Below are positions 17,450-25,802 of a DNA stretch of 41,672 nt, in pieces (within the stretch, counting starts at the first letter, position 1; each line of letters opens with the position of its first letter). The notes beneath the pieces are model-generated. The model had not been told where the DNA came from. It saw nothing but the letters and a program-made list of their open reading frames with translations, and did no database searches. Position numbers and translations under genes: made by a program. Source of the stretch: Desulfobacterales bacterium (lineage in GTDB: Bacteria; Desulfobacterota; Desulfobacteria; Desulfobacterales; Desulfosalsimonadaceae); the NCBI GenBank assembly GCA_018334555.1, contig JAGXLR010000006.1:1-41672 (forward strand), in the 5' to 3' direction.

Positions 17450-18489
17450 ACATAATGCCGGGCCATCAAGGTATGGTTCCTCTTTAACGCCGGATCGTCG
17501 AGATACTCGGAGTCGCGAGTGACCACCCGGTTTTTCCCCGTGCTTTTGGCCTCATAAAGCGCCTGATCGGCACAATAGATGAGGTTCTCGGGCTTGATAT
17601 GGGGTTCCGGTATGCAGGTGGCAATGCCGATGCTCACAGTTATCCGGTCGCTGGTACCCGAGGCCTCATGGGCGATGTCCAAAGCCTCAACCTGCTGCCG
17701 TATGTTTTCGCCCAGCCGCTCAGCCGCTTTAAGATCATTTCCGAAAAGTACAATGGCGAATTCTTCGCCGCCATACCGGGAAATAAAGTCGCTTTCCCGT
17801 TTGATCGTCTTATGAAGGTTCTCGGCGATCGTTTTCAGCGCATCATCGCCTGCCAGATGCCCATAGGTATCATTGTAGGGTTTGAAAAAATCAATATCCA
17901 GCATCAACAGGGATAGGGGAATCGACATACGGGTGGCGGATGCCATGAGTTTTTTGAACATAAAATCAAAGTAACGGCGGTTGGGGATACCGGTCAGGCC
18001 GTCGGCATGGGACATGCGTTCCAGCCGCGCGTTGGCGGTTTCCAACTCATCGGTAATTGCGGTCAACTGTTTTTCACGTTCCCGCAGCCGGTCCAGCTGG
18101 CTTTTGAAATGCATGATGGATCTGACGCGGGCGAGCAATTCAAGCTTCTGGACGGGTTTTAACAGAAACTCAATGGCGCCGGCATCAAAGGCCTTGTCAA
18201 TATTTTCGGGCTCGGTATGGGCGGTCATGATCACGACCGGCACATCGGATAGGGCGGGATAGGACTTGATTTTTCGGCAGGCTTCAACCCCGTCCATCCC
18301 GTCAAGTACGATATCCATCAGTATCAGGTCAATGGGTTGGCTGACGGGATCGTCCCTTTCCACGCCGAGGATCTCGAGCCCGCGTTCGGCGGATGCCGCG
18401 GTTATTATGTTATTGTAGCCTCCGGATTCCAGGAAGGCCTGAATAATGTGTCTTACTTCGCGTCGGTCATCAACAACAAGTATCGTCAT
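17446..18489 (-). CDS. Response regulator with GGDEF diguanylate cyclase
   Basis: This is a 347-residue cytoplasmic PleD/WspR-like output protein. Residues 1-125 form a receiver: acidic pair D7 D8, phospho-acceptor D59 (ILMDIVLDG), Thr89 (MTAHT) and Lys111 (LLKPV). Residues 126-160 form a coiled-coil linker. Residues 160-330 are GGDEF: the active loop GGEEF is at 240-244, and an inhibitory c-di-GMP site RESD lies five residues before it (231-234). It should therefore be an active, product-inhibited cyclase switched by phosphorylation. No cognate kinase is adjacent; the hybrid kinase at 25.8 kb is a candidate. A small ORF overlaps its start. Confidence 0.94.
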   Translation of the reverse strand: MTILVVDDRREVRHIIQAFLESGGYNNIITAASAERGLEILGVERDDPVSQPIDLILMDIVLDGMDGVEACRKIKSYPALSDVPVVIMTAHTEPENIDKAFDAGAIEFLLKPVQKLELLARVRSIMHFKSQLDRLREREKQLTAITDELETANARLERMSHADGLTGIPNRRYFDFMFKKLMASATRMSIPLSLLMLDIDFFKPYNDTYGHLAGDDALKTIAENLHKTIKRESDFISRYGGEEFAIVLFGNDLKAAERLGENIRQQVEALDIAHEASGTSDRITVSIGIATCIPEPHIKPENLIYCADQALYEAKSTGKNRVVTRDSEYLDDPALKRNHTLMARHYV

Positions 18490-18566
18490 TTAACATCCCT
18501 GTGCGGCTGGGTTTGTTGTTGTACAGGGCAGAACGGGAATATATGCGGATAAAGATTTAAACTCAT
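18486..18566 (-). CDS. Possible 26-codon leader ORF overlapping the GGDEF gene start
   Basis: On the minus strand, ATG at 18566-18564 is preceded by AGGAGGGC (18567-18574), the strongest Shine-Dalgarno match near this gene. The 26 codons begin MSLNLYPHIF and contain QQQTQP. The TGA stop (18486-18488) overlaps the ATG of the diguanylate cyclase as ATGA. The spacing from AGGAGG to ATG is only two bases, which is short. It may be a translated leader coupled to the cyclase, or chance. Confidence 0.35.
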   Translation of the reverse strand: MSLNLYPHIFPFCPVQQQTQPHRDVK

Positions 18567-18669
18567 GCCCTCCTATCTAAAATATGCGTAAAATACGTAA
18601 CCCCAATTTTTAGAGAAGAGGGGATATTTTGTCAATGTAAAAAGATTAATCCTTATATGCGGTGTGTAT

Positions 18670-20541
18670 TTAATCCGGCTTTAGCCATAATAGCGTGTAA
18701 GGCGCCAAAGACAGGCTGAGAATACCGTCTTTAGCCTTGTATGCGGTGTGCGAGACGATATCGGTGAAACTCGCTGTCAGAGAGAGGCCGGGCAAGCCGG
18801 CGGCGGAAAGCGCCAACGCCGTCTCAAGCGGGGTCTCTGTTACATTGGTCAGGCAGATCAGGCTGCCGGATTTTTCCCCCGTCGTTCGAATCACGGCAAA
18901 AATTTTTTCCGAGAGGTTTAACACCTGCTGGGCGGAGTTGGGATGAAAGGCGGGTTCATGGCGGCGTTTGGCGATCAGCTCGGAAAACGCATAAAAGATT
19001 TTAGCCCTCGTCGTATTTCTACCCCTTAGCTCCTCCTGAAGGCTTTCAGCATGCAATGTTTCGCGGTTGACGCTTCTTGCCACACCGTCGGCCTCAACGG
19101 CCGCCACGGCGTTTTGGCTGCCCAGCAGGCCGTGTATATAGATGCCGGGTACGCCGGCCAGCACGAGGGGGATGGAGCGGAGGGCGAGGTATCGTTTGAT
19201 TTTTATTTCTTCCGACGCTTCCCGACGGTTGTCATCTAGCGCACTGTAGCATGTGATATTGAGCTCATAGGCGCTGGTGGTGCCGTCCCCGGTGTCCTTG
19301 TAGGAAACCAGCCCGCCCCTGTCCTTTACCGTTTGGACCATCCACTCGATTTCCTCATTATTCAGGATCTCCCTGGCCCCGGGCAGCCCGATGCCATCAT
19401 GGCTGTCCATGAAATTGAAAAAAGTGGCGGTATCGGATATTTTTTCAAGCCCCCGGGCCCAGTCCGTGAGTTTTTCGGCGGAGCCGGCGAGAAAGGTGTA
19501 AAGCAGAAGAGGCGGCAGGGCAAAGTTGTAGACCATCTGCGCTTCGTCACGGCCGCTTCCGAAATACGAGATATTCTCCGAATGGGGCACATTGGTTTCA
19601 GTGATCAGCGCCACATGGGGGGCTACTGTATCCAGAATGTCGCGGAACAGCTTGACCACCAGGTGGTTTTCATCGAGATGGACACAGGCCGTTCCGAGCT
19701 GTTTCCACAGATAGGTGACCGCATCCAGCCGGATCACGTCCGCTCCGTGTCGGACATAGAAAAGCAGGAGTCGGATCATGCGGGAGAGAACCGGCCAGTA
19801 TTTGTAATTCAGGTCGATTTGATCCCGGCTGAACGTGGTCCATACGGCCTTCTGGCCGTCAAGGGCATCAAACGTAGACAGCAGCTTGGATGTTCGGGGG
19901 CGGACGATTTTTTTCAGCTGATCGGCCGGGATGGCATCTTCATCCGGGAAAGCGATAAAAAAGTCGGTATAAACCGGATTGGCGTTTAAAAACGCCTGAA
20001 ACCAGCGGTGCTCGGACGATACATGGTTCAGGACCAGATCCACCATCAGGTTAAAGCGCCCCTTGATCCGGGCGAGGTGCGACCAGCCCCCGAGTGCGGG
20101 ATCCACCCGCTCAAAGTCTTTAATCGCAAAGCCACGGTCCGATGAATACGGAAAAAACGGCAGGATGTGGATGGTATTGAAAGTATCCGAGAGGTAGGTC
20201 TCTGCAAAGCGGCATAGCTGGGCAAGCGGCGCCCGGTTTTCGCCCTGGATCATGTCACCGTAAGTGATAAGGATGATATCTTTTTCAGAGAAGCGAGCTT
20301 CCGGATGGCAACTTTTTTCTGCCGCTATCTGTTCGGGGCGCTTGTGTGCATAGTAGACCCTCATGAGCCGTTCAATTTCGGTATAGGCGGCCCTGCCCTG
20401 GGCCTGGCCGTAAATCCGGGTCAGTTTATCAAGGATGCGCGACCGGTTGTCTTCAGGCACCTGAAACACCGGCCGGGAGTAATCCGGAAAAGGCAGGTGC
20501 CCGACCGCGCTTTTTTTCATATCTTCTGGTTCATCAGCCAT
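18670..20541 (-). CDS. GH13 family 18 sugar phosphorylase, probably glucosylglycerate phosphorylase
   Basis: This is a 623-residue alpha-amylase-fold phosphorylase of the sucrose phosphorylase subgroup. The catalytic residues are visible: nucleophile D273 (VIRLDAVTYLWK), acid/base E315 (LITETNVPH) and stabiliser D382 (FMDSHDGIG). LITYGDMIQG and ILPFFPYSSDRGF are subgroup hallmarks. Relatives phosphorolyse sucrose, sucrose-6-phosphate or glucosylglycerate (E. coli YcjM type). I favour glucosylglycerate because the synthase GpgS is encoded at 36488 and no sucrose genes are seen. There is no signal peptide, so it is cytoplasmic. A C-rich low-complexity tract lies just upstream of its start. Confidence 0.85.
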   Translation of the reverse strand: MADEPEDMKKSAVGHLPFPDYSRPVFQVPEDNRSRILDKLTRIYGQAQGRAAYTEIERLMRVYYAHKRPEQIAAEKSCHPEARFSEKDIILITYGDMIQGENRAPLAQLCRFAETYLSDTFNTIHILPFFPYSSDRGFAIKDFERVDPALGGWSHLARIKGRFNLMVDLVLNHVSSEHRWFQAFLNANPVYTDFFIAFPDEDAIPADQLKKIVRPRTSKLLSTFDALDGQKAVWTTFSRDQIDLNYKYWPVLSRMIRLLLFYVRHGADVIRLDAVTYLWKQLGTACVHLDENHLVVKLFRDILDTVAPHVALITETNVPHSENISYFGSGRDEAQMVYNFALPPLLLYTFLAGSAEKLTDWARGLEKISDTATFFNFMDSHDGIGLPGAREILNNEEIEWMVQTVKDRGGLVSYKDTGDGTTSAYELNITCYSALDDNRREASEEIKIKRYLALRSIPLVLAGVPGIYIHGLLGSQNAVAAVEADGVARSVNRETLHAESLQEELRGRNTTRAKIFYAFSELIAKRRHEPAFHPNSAQQVLNLSEKIFAVIRTTGEKSGSLICLTNVTETPLETALALSAAGLPGLSLTASFTDIVSHTAYKAKDGILSLSLAPYTLLWLKPD

Positions 20542-20544
20542 CTC

Positions 20545-20657
20545 AACTACCCTCTCACCCTAAACCCTATACCCTTTATACCCTTTATACCCAATACCCT
20601 ATACCTTAAACCTTACACCCAATACCCAATACCCAATACCCTATACTTTATACCTTA
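20545..20657. repeat. Telomere-like low-complexity tract with G-quadruplex potential
   Basis: The plus strand is built from variants of CCCTATA, CCCTTTATA and CCCAATA. At 20618-20641 it has four CCC tracts spaced by AATA. Read on the minus strand, which is the transcript strand for both flanking genes, this is GGG-TATT four times in register, a classical quadruplex pattern. It fills the whole 113-base gap between the DUF4301 stop and the phosphorylase start. A shorter related tract lies at 38715-38765. Confidence 0.8.
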
Positions 20658-22235
20658 TTGATCTTTTGCCTGGTGCGGATTGCGAAGTAGATCCGTCACC
20701 CGTTTAACCGGATTGAAGGTGATCTGCGGGATTTCGACGAATACCGTATTCCAGTAGGCCATGGCCCCGTTCCAAAGCCCCGGATGCTCAAGGGCTTTTA
20801 AGTCCCTTCCTTCTTCTGATTTATAGGCGATAAATACGGCCTCGGTATCGACATATCGGGATAAATCGAACGGATTGCCGTTTATATCACGGATACTGCA
20901 GACCAGATCCACCGGGTTGAAATGGGTCAACCCCTGCTGAATGGCCTGCTGGCCGTCATCCTCCGGATCAATCTGGCTGGTCTCGACAATCTGGATGGAA
21001 AGATGGCCGTCCCTGTCCTTCACCCAGAAGGGTCCGCCCCCCGGTTCTCCTGAATTGGGGACCATTCCGCAGACACGCAAGGGGCGATTCAACCGATCCA
21101 CAAGATAACGGCGCCGGTCTTCCCTGTCACCGTTATAAAAAGCCTTCGGGGGGGTTACGGAGAGTTCGGTTTCGACGAATCCGGTAACCTCTTCAATCAA
21201 TGGCTCATCGGGCGGATTTTGGCTCAGCGCATCAATATAGTGGAAAATCTTTTCCTGGATGATCAAAAGATAGCCGCAAAGAATCTGCTTGCATTCGATG
21301 GTTTCGGACTTGAACCGGTCGTGAACCACGTTGTCGATATTTTTGATAAATATAATATCGTCTGTCAGGCGGTTAAGGTTTTGGATCAGGGCGCCGTGGC
21401 CGCCGGGTCGGAAAAGCAGTGAACCGTCGTTCCGGCGGAATGGCTGGTTATCCATATCCACAGCGATAGTGTCCGTGGAAGGGCTCTGGACGGAAAAATC
21501 AACCGTGAAACGCGCATCAAAAAGTTTTTCAAACCCGCTTCGGACCGACTCGAGCAGGGATTCAAAATCCTGCCGATGCTCCGGGGAAACGGTGAAATGA
21601 AGCGCGCATTCGCCGGCTTCGGTTTTACTGTAGCCCGCCGCCTCCACCAGGTGTTCTTCAAACGCGGTTCGGGCCGCCTCAGTATATTGGTGAAATTTCA
21701 ATAGCCCTTTGGGTTTGCCGCCATAGCCCAAACCCTTCTCGGTCAACAGGTAGTCCAAAAATGGCTTGAATTCTCCTTTTTCTAAAATACTGGCGGCACT
21801 TATCCCATCGCGCTGCATTGTATCGGCCAGCGCCGGGTAGAAGGCAAACCGTCGGAGTCCATCTATAAATGTGCGGATTTCCGAGGCCTCTGATTCGTCA
21901 TCAAGGATGCCTGCCTTGATATCATCGGCGGTAATCCGGTCATAACGATTATTGGCCTTGATAAGGGTTTTAAACATACGGGTGGCGGCGCCTGAGCTGG
22001 GAACAAATTTTAGCATTCGTCTTTTGACGGCAGCCTCCCGGTATTTTTCAATACAACGCATTTTCAGGCGGTCATCTGGCCTCTTAATGCCGTCGCCGAT
22101 GGTACAGGGGCGATCCAGATTCAGGTAGGGCGTGCCTTTTTTAAACACCGCAATGTGCCTGTTCACCTCATCAACGCTTAAACCATGGGATTTAATCTGC
22201 TCAAGCGCATCTTCCGTAAACTGAGAACCTGCCAT
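20655..22235 (-). CDS. DUF4301 family protein
   Basis: This is a 526-residue cytoplasmic protein with no signal or membrane segments. The segment LKFVPSSGAATRMFK (about residues 75-89) is the recognisable mark of DUF4301. It resembles the GGxGTRM-plus-Lys loop of sugar nucleotidyltransferases, so a nucleotide-sugar role can be suspected but not claimed. RPGGHGALIQNLN and PNSGEPGGGPFWVKDRDG are other glycine-rich blocks. AGAGGA precedes ATG 22235. It is co-directional with the phosphorylase downstream and divergent from the HPt gene. Confidence 0.75.
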   Translation of the reverse strand: MAGSQFTEDALEQIKSHGLSVDEVNRHIAVFKKGTPYLNLDRPCTIGDGIKRPDDRLKMRCIEKYREAAVKRRMLKFVPSSGAATRMFKTLIKANNRYDRITADDIKAGILDDESEASEIRTFIDGLRRFAFYPALADTMQRDGISAASILEKGEFKPFLDYLLTEKGLGYGGKPKGLLKFHQYTEAARTAFEEHLVEAAGYSKTEAGECALHFTVSPEHRQDFESLLESVRSGFEKLFDARFTVDFSVQSPSTDTIAVDMDNQPFRRNDGSLLFRPGGHGALIQNLNRLTDDIIFIKNIDNVVHDRFKSETIECKQILCGYLLIIQEKIFHYIDALSQNPPDEPLIEEVTGFVETELSVTPPKAFYNGDREDRRRYLVDRLNRPLRVCGMVPNSGEPGGGPFWVKDRDGHLSIQIVETSQIDPEDDGQQAIQQGLTHFNPVDLVCSIRDINGNPFDLSRYVDTEAVFIAYKSEEGRDLKALEHPGLWNGAMAYWNTVFVEIPQITFNPVKRVTDLLRNPHQAKDQ

Positions 22236-22380
22236 AATTCTTCCTCTCTCGCTGTAAGCGCCCGCCTATTAATCTTATCAGGGGGCGCCGGTGTTTTTTC
22301 GCTTTTATGCTTTACCCCCAATCATATTCGTATTAGTATTATTATAATTTTATTATGTCGTTTTCGCCAACATTAACCTC

Positions 22381-22417
22381 GTGCCTGTCCATAAATTAGC
22401 CATTTATGGATGGGCAC
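22381..22417. promoter_or_regulatory. Perfectly pairing 15-bp hairpin upstream of HPt gene
   Basis: The arms GTGCCTGTCCATAAA (22381-22395) and TTTATGGATGGGCAC (22403-22417) flank a seven-base loop. In RNA all 15 positions pair, with two adjacent G-U wobbles. It lies 29 bases before ATG 22447, in the divergent DUF4301/HPt gap. It could be an operator, an RNA structure or a small mobile remnant. There is no T tract, so it is not a simple terminator. Confidence 0.6.
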
Positions 22418-22446
22418 GAACCTAAACTATCGAATCTTTGAGCCCT

Positions 22447-22815
22447 ATGCAACAGGACCGACCCATCGGACCGGACACCGAAAGTTTTGCCCTCGATGAG
22501 CTGATCGAGCGCGTTGACGGGGATGAGGGGCTAATTCGGGAGGTATTGGGCATATTTTTGGAGGATGCGCCCAAGGTCCTTGAAAACCTCAGAACAAGTA
22601 TCAAGGGGGGATCACCGGAGGCTGTGGCCAATGCCGCCCATACATTGAAGGGATCTTCCGCCAATATCTCCGCCAACCGATTGCGGGAGAAGGCCTATCG
22701 GCTCGAAATGAAGGCCAAATCCGGAGACCTTGCCGACGCATTCCCTATATATGCAGAGATTGAGGCGGAATTCGGTGAATTGAAGGATCTTCTGAATCAG
22801 TATCTGGGAAAGTAG
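22447..22815 (+). CDS. Histidine phosphotransfer (HPt) protein
   Basis: This 122-residue single-domain HPt protein passes phosphoryl groups between receivers in a phosphorelay. The phospho-accepting His65 lies in NAAHTLKGSSANISA, the exact HPt motif, and the rest is a four-helix pattern with an acidic N-terminal half (FLEDAPKVLENL). The start is uncertain: ATG 22447 has no good ribosome site, and TTG 22438 is in frame. A two-receiver hybrid kinase 3 kb away has no HPt of its own, making it the natural partner. It converges on the kinase-like gene with 20 bases between stops. Confidence 0.9.
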   Translation: MQQDRPIGPDTESFALDELIERVDGDEGLIREVLGIFLEDAPKVLENLRTSIKGGSPEAVANAAHTLKGSSANISANRLREKAYRLEMKAKSGDLADAFPIYAEIEAEFGELKDLLNQYLGK

Positions 22816-22835
22816 CAGCGGCGCTTTTGACCCGC

Positions 22836-24749
22836 CTAGTCCGCTTCCGCCGTGGGCAGCCCCCGCTCTGACCAGGTTGGCCTGTACATGGCATAAAACG
22901 TCCGGTAAAACAGTAGATTCATCAATTCAGCGGCAGTAACCGGTTCCAGCGGAAAGTTCATCAGGGAGCGGGATCGGGTGACCTGCGTTTTAAGTGTTTC
23001 CAGGGTTTTTAAAAACGATATGATGCGTGTCTCCAGCCTTGATGCGTTTTTTGCGGCGGCCTGCTGTTTCTCCCGTTTCAATCGATGCCTGCGGATACTC
23101 TCTGCAGTTGCATTGATCAAGGATTCATGGTTGTTTGGGAATAACTTTTGGCTGTAAACCATTTGATGGATGGCTTCAGTCAGGATGGCGCTTTCCTGAA
23201 CGGCTTCGGCGGAAAGGGTTTTTCGGATATGATGGGTTAAATTGATATGAAGGCCCTCCAGCCGGTATTGATTCGCCTCTAGCCTTTCGGCCAGTTCGAT
23301 TGACGCGGTTTGCCAGAAATTCCAGCTGACCCGTTTAAAAACGTCGGTTAGCCTGCCGGCGTTTTTTTTCTTCAGCCGAATGATTTCCGGCACGAGTTTG
23401 GCCGTTCGGTAGAACAGATGCTGACCGGTGACGATGTTGAAGATGATTCCCAGCGTGGCATACCAGTCCTGCATATAAAGGATTCTAAATATCTGGCTCC
23501 CGAATAATTCTTTTAAAACCGGGTTGGAAAACAGTTGGGAGGGGGTCATGAAAGAGGGGGTGCCCGCCATCAAAGGCTGCTCAAGGGCATTGGGTTGAGC
23601 GGTTTTCAACGATATCGCAGTCTCCAGATCAATCAATCCGAGGGAATAGCCCGACGGGTCGCCCAGTATATGATCCGCCCCATCAAAATTTGTCGCCACA
23701 AAGATGTTATCCGGTTTTAAATCGCGAACCGACACCGCCTGTTCTTTTAATCGGCAGACCAGTTCAAGGGTATTGATAATCAATGCCCCCATTTTCGTCC
23801 GGTTGTTTTCAAAGATTTTTTGCATGACATGGGCATCCACCATCTTTTTATAGCGGGTGATGGCGTTTTTGCCCTTGCCTATAACCGATGGCAGGGCGTT
23901 TTCAATATTTTCGGCGGCGACGGCGGAGTAACCGGCGGCCTGAATATCCGATGCATGGCCGGTTAACTCGTCCATAAACCATTCCGCCTTGAGGTAATCG
24001 GGAATGGAGATAAGCCCCTCGGTATACTCGACCACGCGATCCAGTGTTTTCTGATAGTTTCCGTATAACCGGTTGATCTCGAAGAATATGTCATCATTTT
24101 CGGGGCCATAAATGGTTTCAAAGGCATCCAGGTCAAACAATGCCTCGCGATTTTTATATATGGTCTCAGGTATGCGTGATTTTTTCTCATGCATGGAAAA
24201 CAGCACCTGGTTCAAAAATACGTACCGGGAAAGATCCATAAAAAATGCCAGTCGATCCCCGATTTTTAGATAATTCTGGAGGCCCGGCTCATGGGTCAGC
24301 ATCCGGATATAGTCCTCCTCGGTTTTAAGTATATACCTTTGCCTTTGCTGGGTTTGTGGAATTTTTTTCAGGATGACGGATAGCGTAGGCGACAGACAGA
24401 CGACGTCGGGAGCCAGTTGATTGGCAATTGCCTTTTCCGTCTGAATGAATTTAAGGTACACCTCAAAACTCGGAAATGCCCGGGGCGGTATTTTTATCAC
24501 CAGAAGGTCATCGTAGATGACTTTAAAACAGGTGCTCTTACTTTCCACCGATTCACCGAGCTGTCGGATGCTCATTCGCCGCGTCTTCCATTTCCCGCCG
24601 CATTCGGCCTGGAACTCGAATACCTGGTCCACCCGGCTATGATCGACGACCCTCTGGAAATGGCATCTGGCGTTCTGCCCTTCGGCAAACTCGGTTTGTA
24701 ACCGGAATATATTCAAAAAATATTTTACAATTTTTTCAGTATCAGACAT
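22836..24749 (-). CDS. Divergent Hanks-type protein kinase-like protein
   Basis: This is a 637-residue cytoplasmic protein. Kinase landmarks appear in order: a Lys in LLVIKIP (K86), the catalytic loop VRDLKPDN (341-348), metal Asp in IDLE (374), activation segment GTPSFMTPSQ (396-405), and DWYATLGIIFNIVTG (428-442) matching subdomain IX. Three differences stand out. HRD is VRD, DFG is DLE, and the APE Glu is Ser. About 210 residues of helical sequence separate the Lys from the catalytic loop, far more than usual, and no glycine-rich loop is evident. Catalytic Asp, Lys and Asn are kept, so activity is plausible. It is divergent from an FHA gene, a classical partner of such kinases. No transmembrane or sensor domain was seen. 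Confidence 0.75.
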   Translation of the reverse strand: MSDTEKIVKYFLNIFRLQTEFAEGQNARCHFQRVVDHSRVDQVFEFQAECGGKWKTRRMSIRQLGESVESKSTCFKVIYDDLLVIKIPPRAFPSFEVYLKFIQTEKAIANQLAPDVVCLSPTLSVILKKIPQTQQRQRYILKTEEDYIRMLTHEPGLQNYLKIGDRLAFFMDLSRYVFLNQVLFSMHEKKSRIPETIYKNREALFDLDAFETIYGPENDDIFFEINRLYGNYQKTLDRVVEYTEGLISIPDYLKAEWFMDELTGHASDIQAAGYSAVAAENIENALPSVIGKGKNAITRYKKMVDAHVMQKIFENNRTKMGALIINTLELVCRLKEQAVSVRDLKPDNIFVATNFDGADHILGDPSGYSLGLIDLETAISLKTAQPNALEQPLMAGTPSFMTPSQLFSNPVLKELFGSQIFRILYMQDWYATLGIIFNIVTGQHLFYRTAKLVPEIIRLKKKNAGRLTDVFKRVSWNFWQTASIELAERLEANQYRLEGLHINLTHHIRKTLSAEAVQESAILTEAIHQMVYSQKLFPNNHESLINATAESIRRHRLKREKQQAAAKNASRLETRIISFLKTLETLKTQVTRSRSLMNFPLEPVTAAELMNLLFYRTFYAMYRPTWSERGLPTAEAD

Positions 24750-24891
24750 GATGTCAACCAGGTTTAAGCAAAGTCCTTAAGCTACTTACTGTACTGTTCG
24801 CATTGACTGGAGTCAAACGGATTTTCCCGGATTTTCTTAAAGGGGGGGGTGTCGCATGGGCTGCTTTGCCGGCGGCCCGCCAGTAATATGC

Positions 24892-24920
24892 TTGACCCGG
24901 ATTCCGGGTTTTCATATGAT
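24892..24920 (+). promoter_or_regulatory. Sigma-70 promoter with internal operator-like palindrome, FHA-kinase operon
   Basis: TTGACC (24892-24897) and TATGAT (24915-24920) are separated by exactly 17 bases, each one mismatch from consensus. The predicted leader to the FHA start at 24969 is about 40 bases. The palindrome ACCCGGA-T-TCCGGGT (24895-24909) overlaps the -35 and spacer, a good place for a repressor to block RNA polymerase. It is the strongest promoter-like pattern in the island. Confidence 0.6.
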
Positions 24921-24968
24921 TATTGAATGGATTAACCGATCACCCGATATTTATGGAGCCCGTTATAT

Positions 24969-25766
24969 ATGCCGGTACTGACGCTATATGCAGGTAAAGA
25001 GAAACTGAAAGCCTTCCGTCTGAACCCCGGGGGGGCGCTGACCATCGGGCGTCTGGATAAAAATACGATTGTCCTCGACGACCCGGCGGTGTCGAACTAC
25101 CATGCTGAAATTGAAAGTGAGGGAAAACAATATTTTATTACGGACTATCAGAGCAGAAACGGCACCTTTGTCAATAAAGAGCTGGTCATTTCCCGGCAGC
25201 TCAATCACGGGGATCAGATTACCATCCCCCCCTATACGTTAATTTTCGGCTTTTTGCAGGGGGAGGAAAACGAAGCCTCTTCTCCGGAGACCAGCCAGGC
25301 CACCATGCATATTGACACCTCGGATCATCGTTCCCGGCTTGCCCGGAGCCTGTCGGAAATGGCCGAACCGGATACGAAAAAAGGCAAAGTCGGCTGCCTT
25401 GAGTGTCTCAAGGGGGATCGGGATTCCCTTGTTTTGTCCGAATCCGTGGTTCGAATCGGCAAATCCTCGGATTGCGACATTGTCGTCAAGGGATGGATGG
25501 TCGGCCATACGGCGGCCGAGATCGCAAAGGTCGAAGGGAACAGCTATGTGTTACGCTTTGCCGGAGGCTCCAGAAAGCCCAAGGTCAATTATAAGCCTGT
25601 CTCCAAGGAAGTACGGCTTAATGAGTTCGATATTATAGAGGTCGGCTCTGCGTCCCTTCAGTTTTACTACTGTAAATCAGAAATTCAGCCGGGCAGCCAA
25701 CAGACACAGGAAATCGGCGCCGATGAAATGATGGGGGGGGCGCCGGATGAAAACGGCGGGGCATGA
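24969..25766 (+). CDS. Protein with one canonical and one degenerate FHA domain
   Basis: This 265-residue cytoplasmic phosphothreonine-reader protein carries two FHA-like domains. The first (about 5-95) is canonical: IGR (26-28), SNYH (42-45) and RNGTFVN (63-69), the residues that contact phosphothreonine. The second (about 140-235) keeps the strand pattern (VRIGKSSDCDIVV), but Ser/His is VGHTAAE and NGT is lost, so it probably does not bind phosphopeptide. The linker 100-140 is Ser/Thr-rich and could be phosphorylated. GGAG at 24955-24958 precedes the start. It is divergent from the kinase-like gene and 36 bases upstream of the hybrid kinase. Confidence 0.9.
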   Translation: MPVLTLYAGKEKLKAFRLNPGGALTIGRLDKNTIVLDDPAVSNYHAEIESEGKQYFITDYQSRNGTFVNKELVISRQLNHGDQITIPPYTLIFGFLQGEENEASSPETSQATMHIDTSDHRSRLARSLSEMAEPDTKKGKVGCLECLKGDRDSLVLSESVVRIGKSSDCDIVVKGWMVGHTAAEIAKVEGNSYVLRFAGGSRKPKVNYKPVSKEVRLNEFDIIEVGSASLQFYYCKSEIQPGSQQTQEIGADEMMGGAPDENGGA

Positions 25767-25802
25767 CCCCTTCTTTTCTGGGTTATAAAAACGGGTATAT
25801 CA

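Noticed and set aside
19333-19989. 218-codon open frame opposite the GH13 gene
   Set aside because: It is the antisense shadow of a well-supported GH13 gene whose catalytic motifs are intact.
20545-20657. CRISPR-like array
   Set aside because: Repeat units are only 7-10 bases with no spacers and no cas genes; it is a low-complexity tract.
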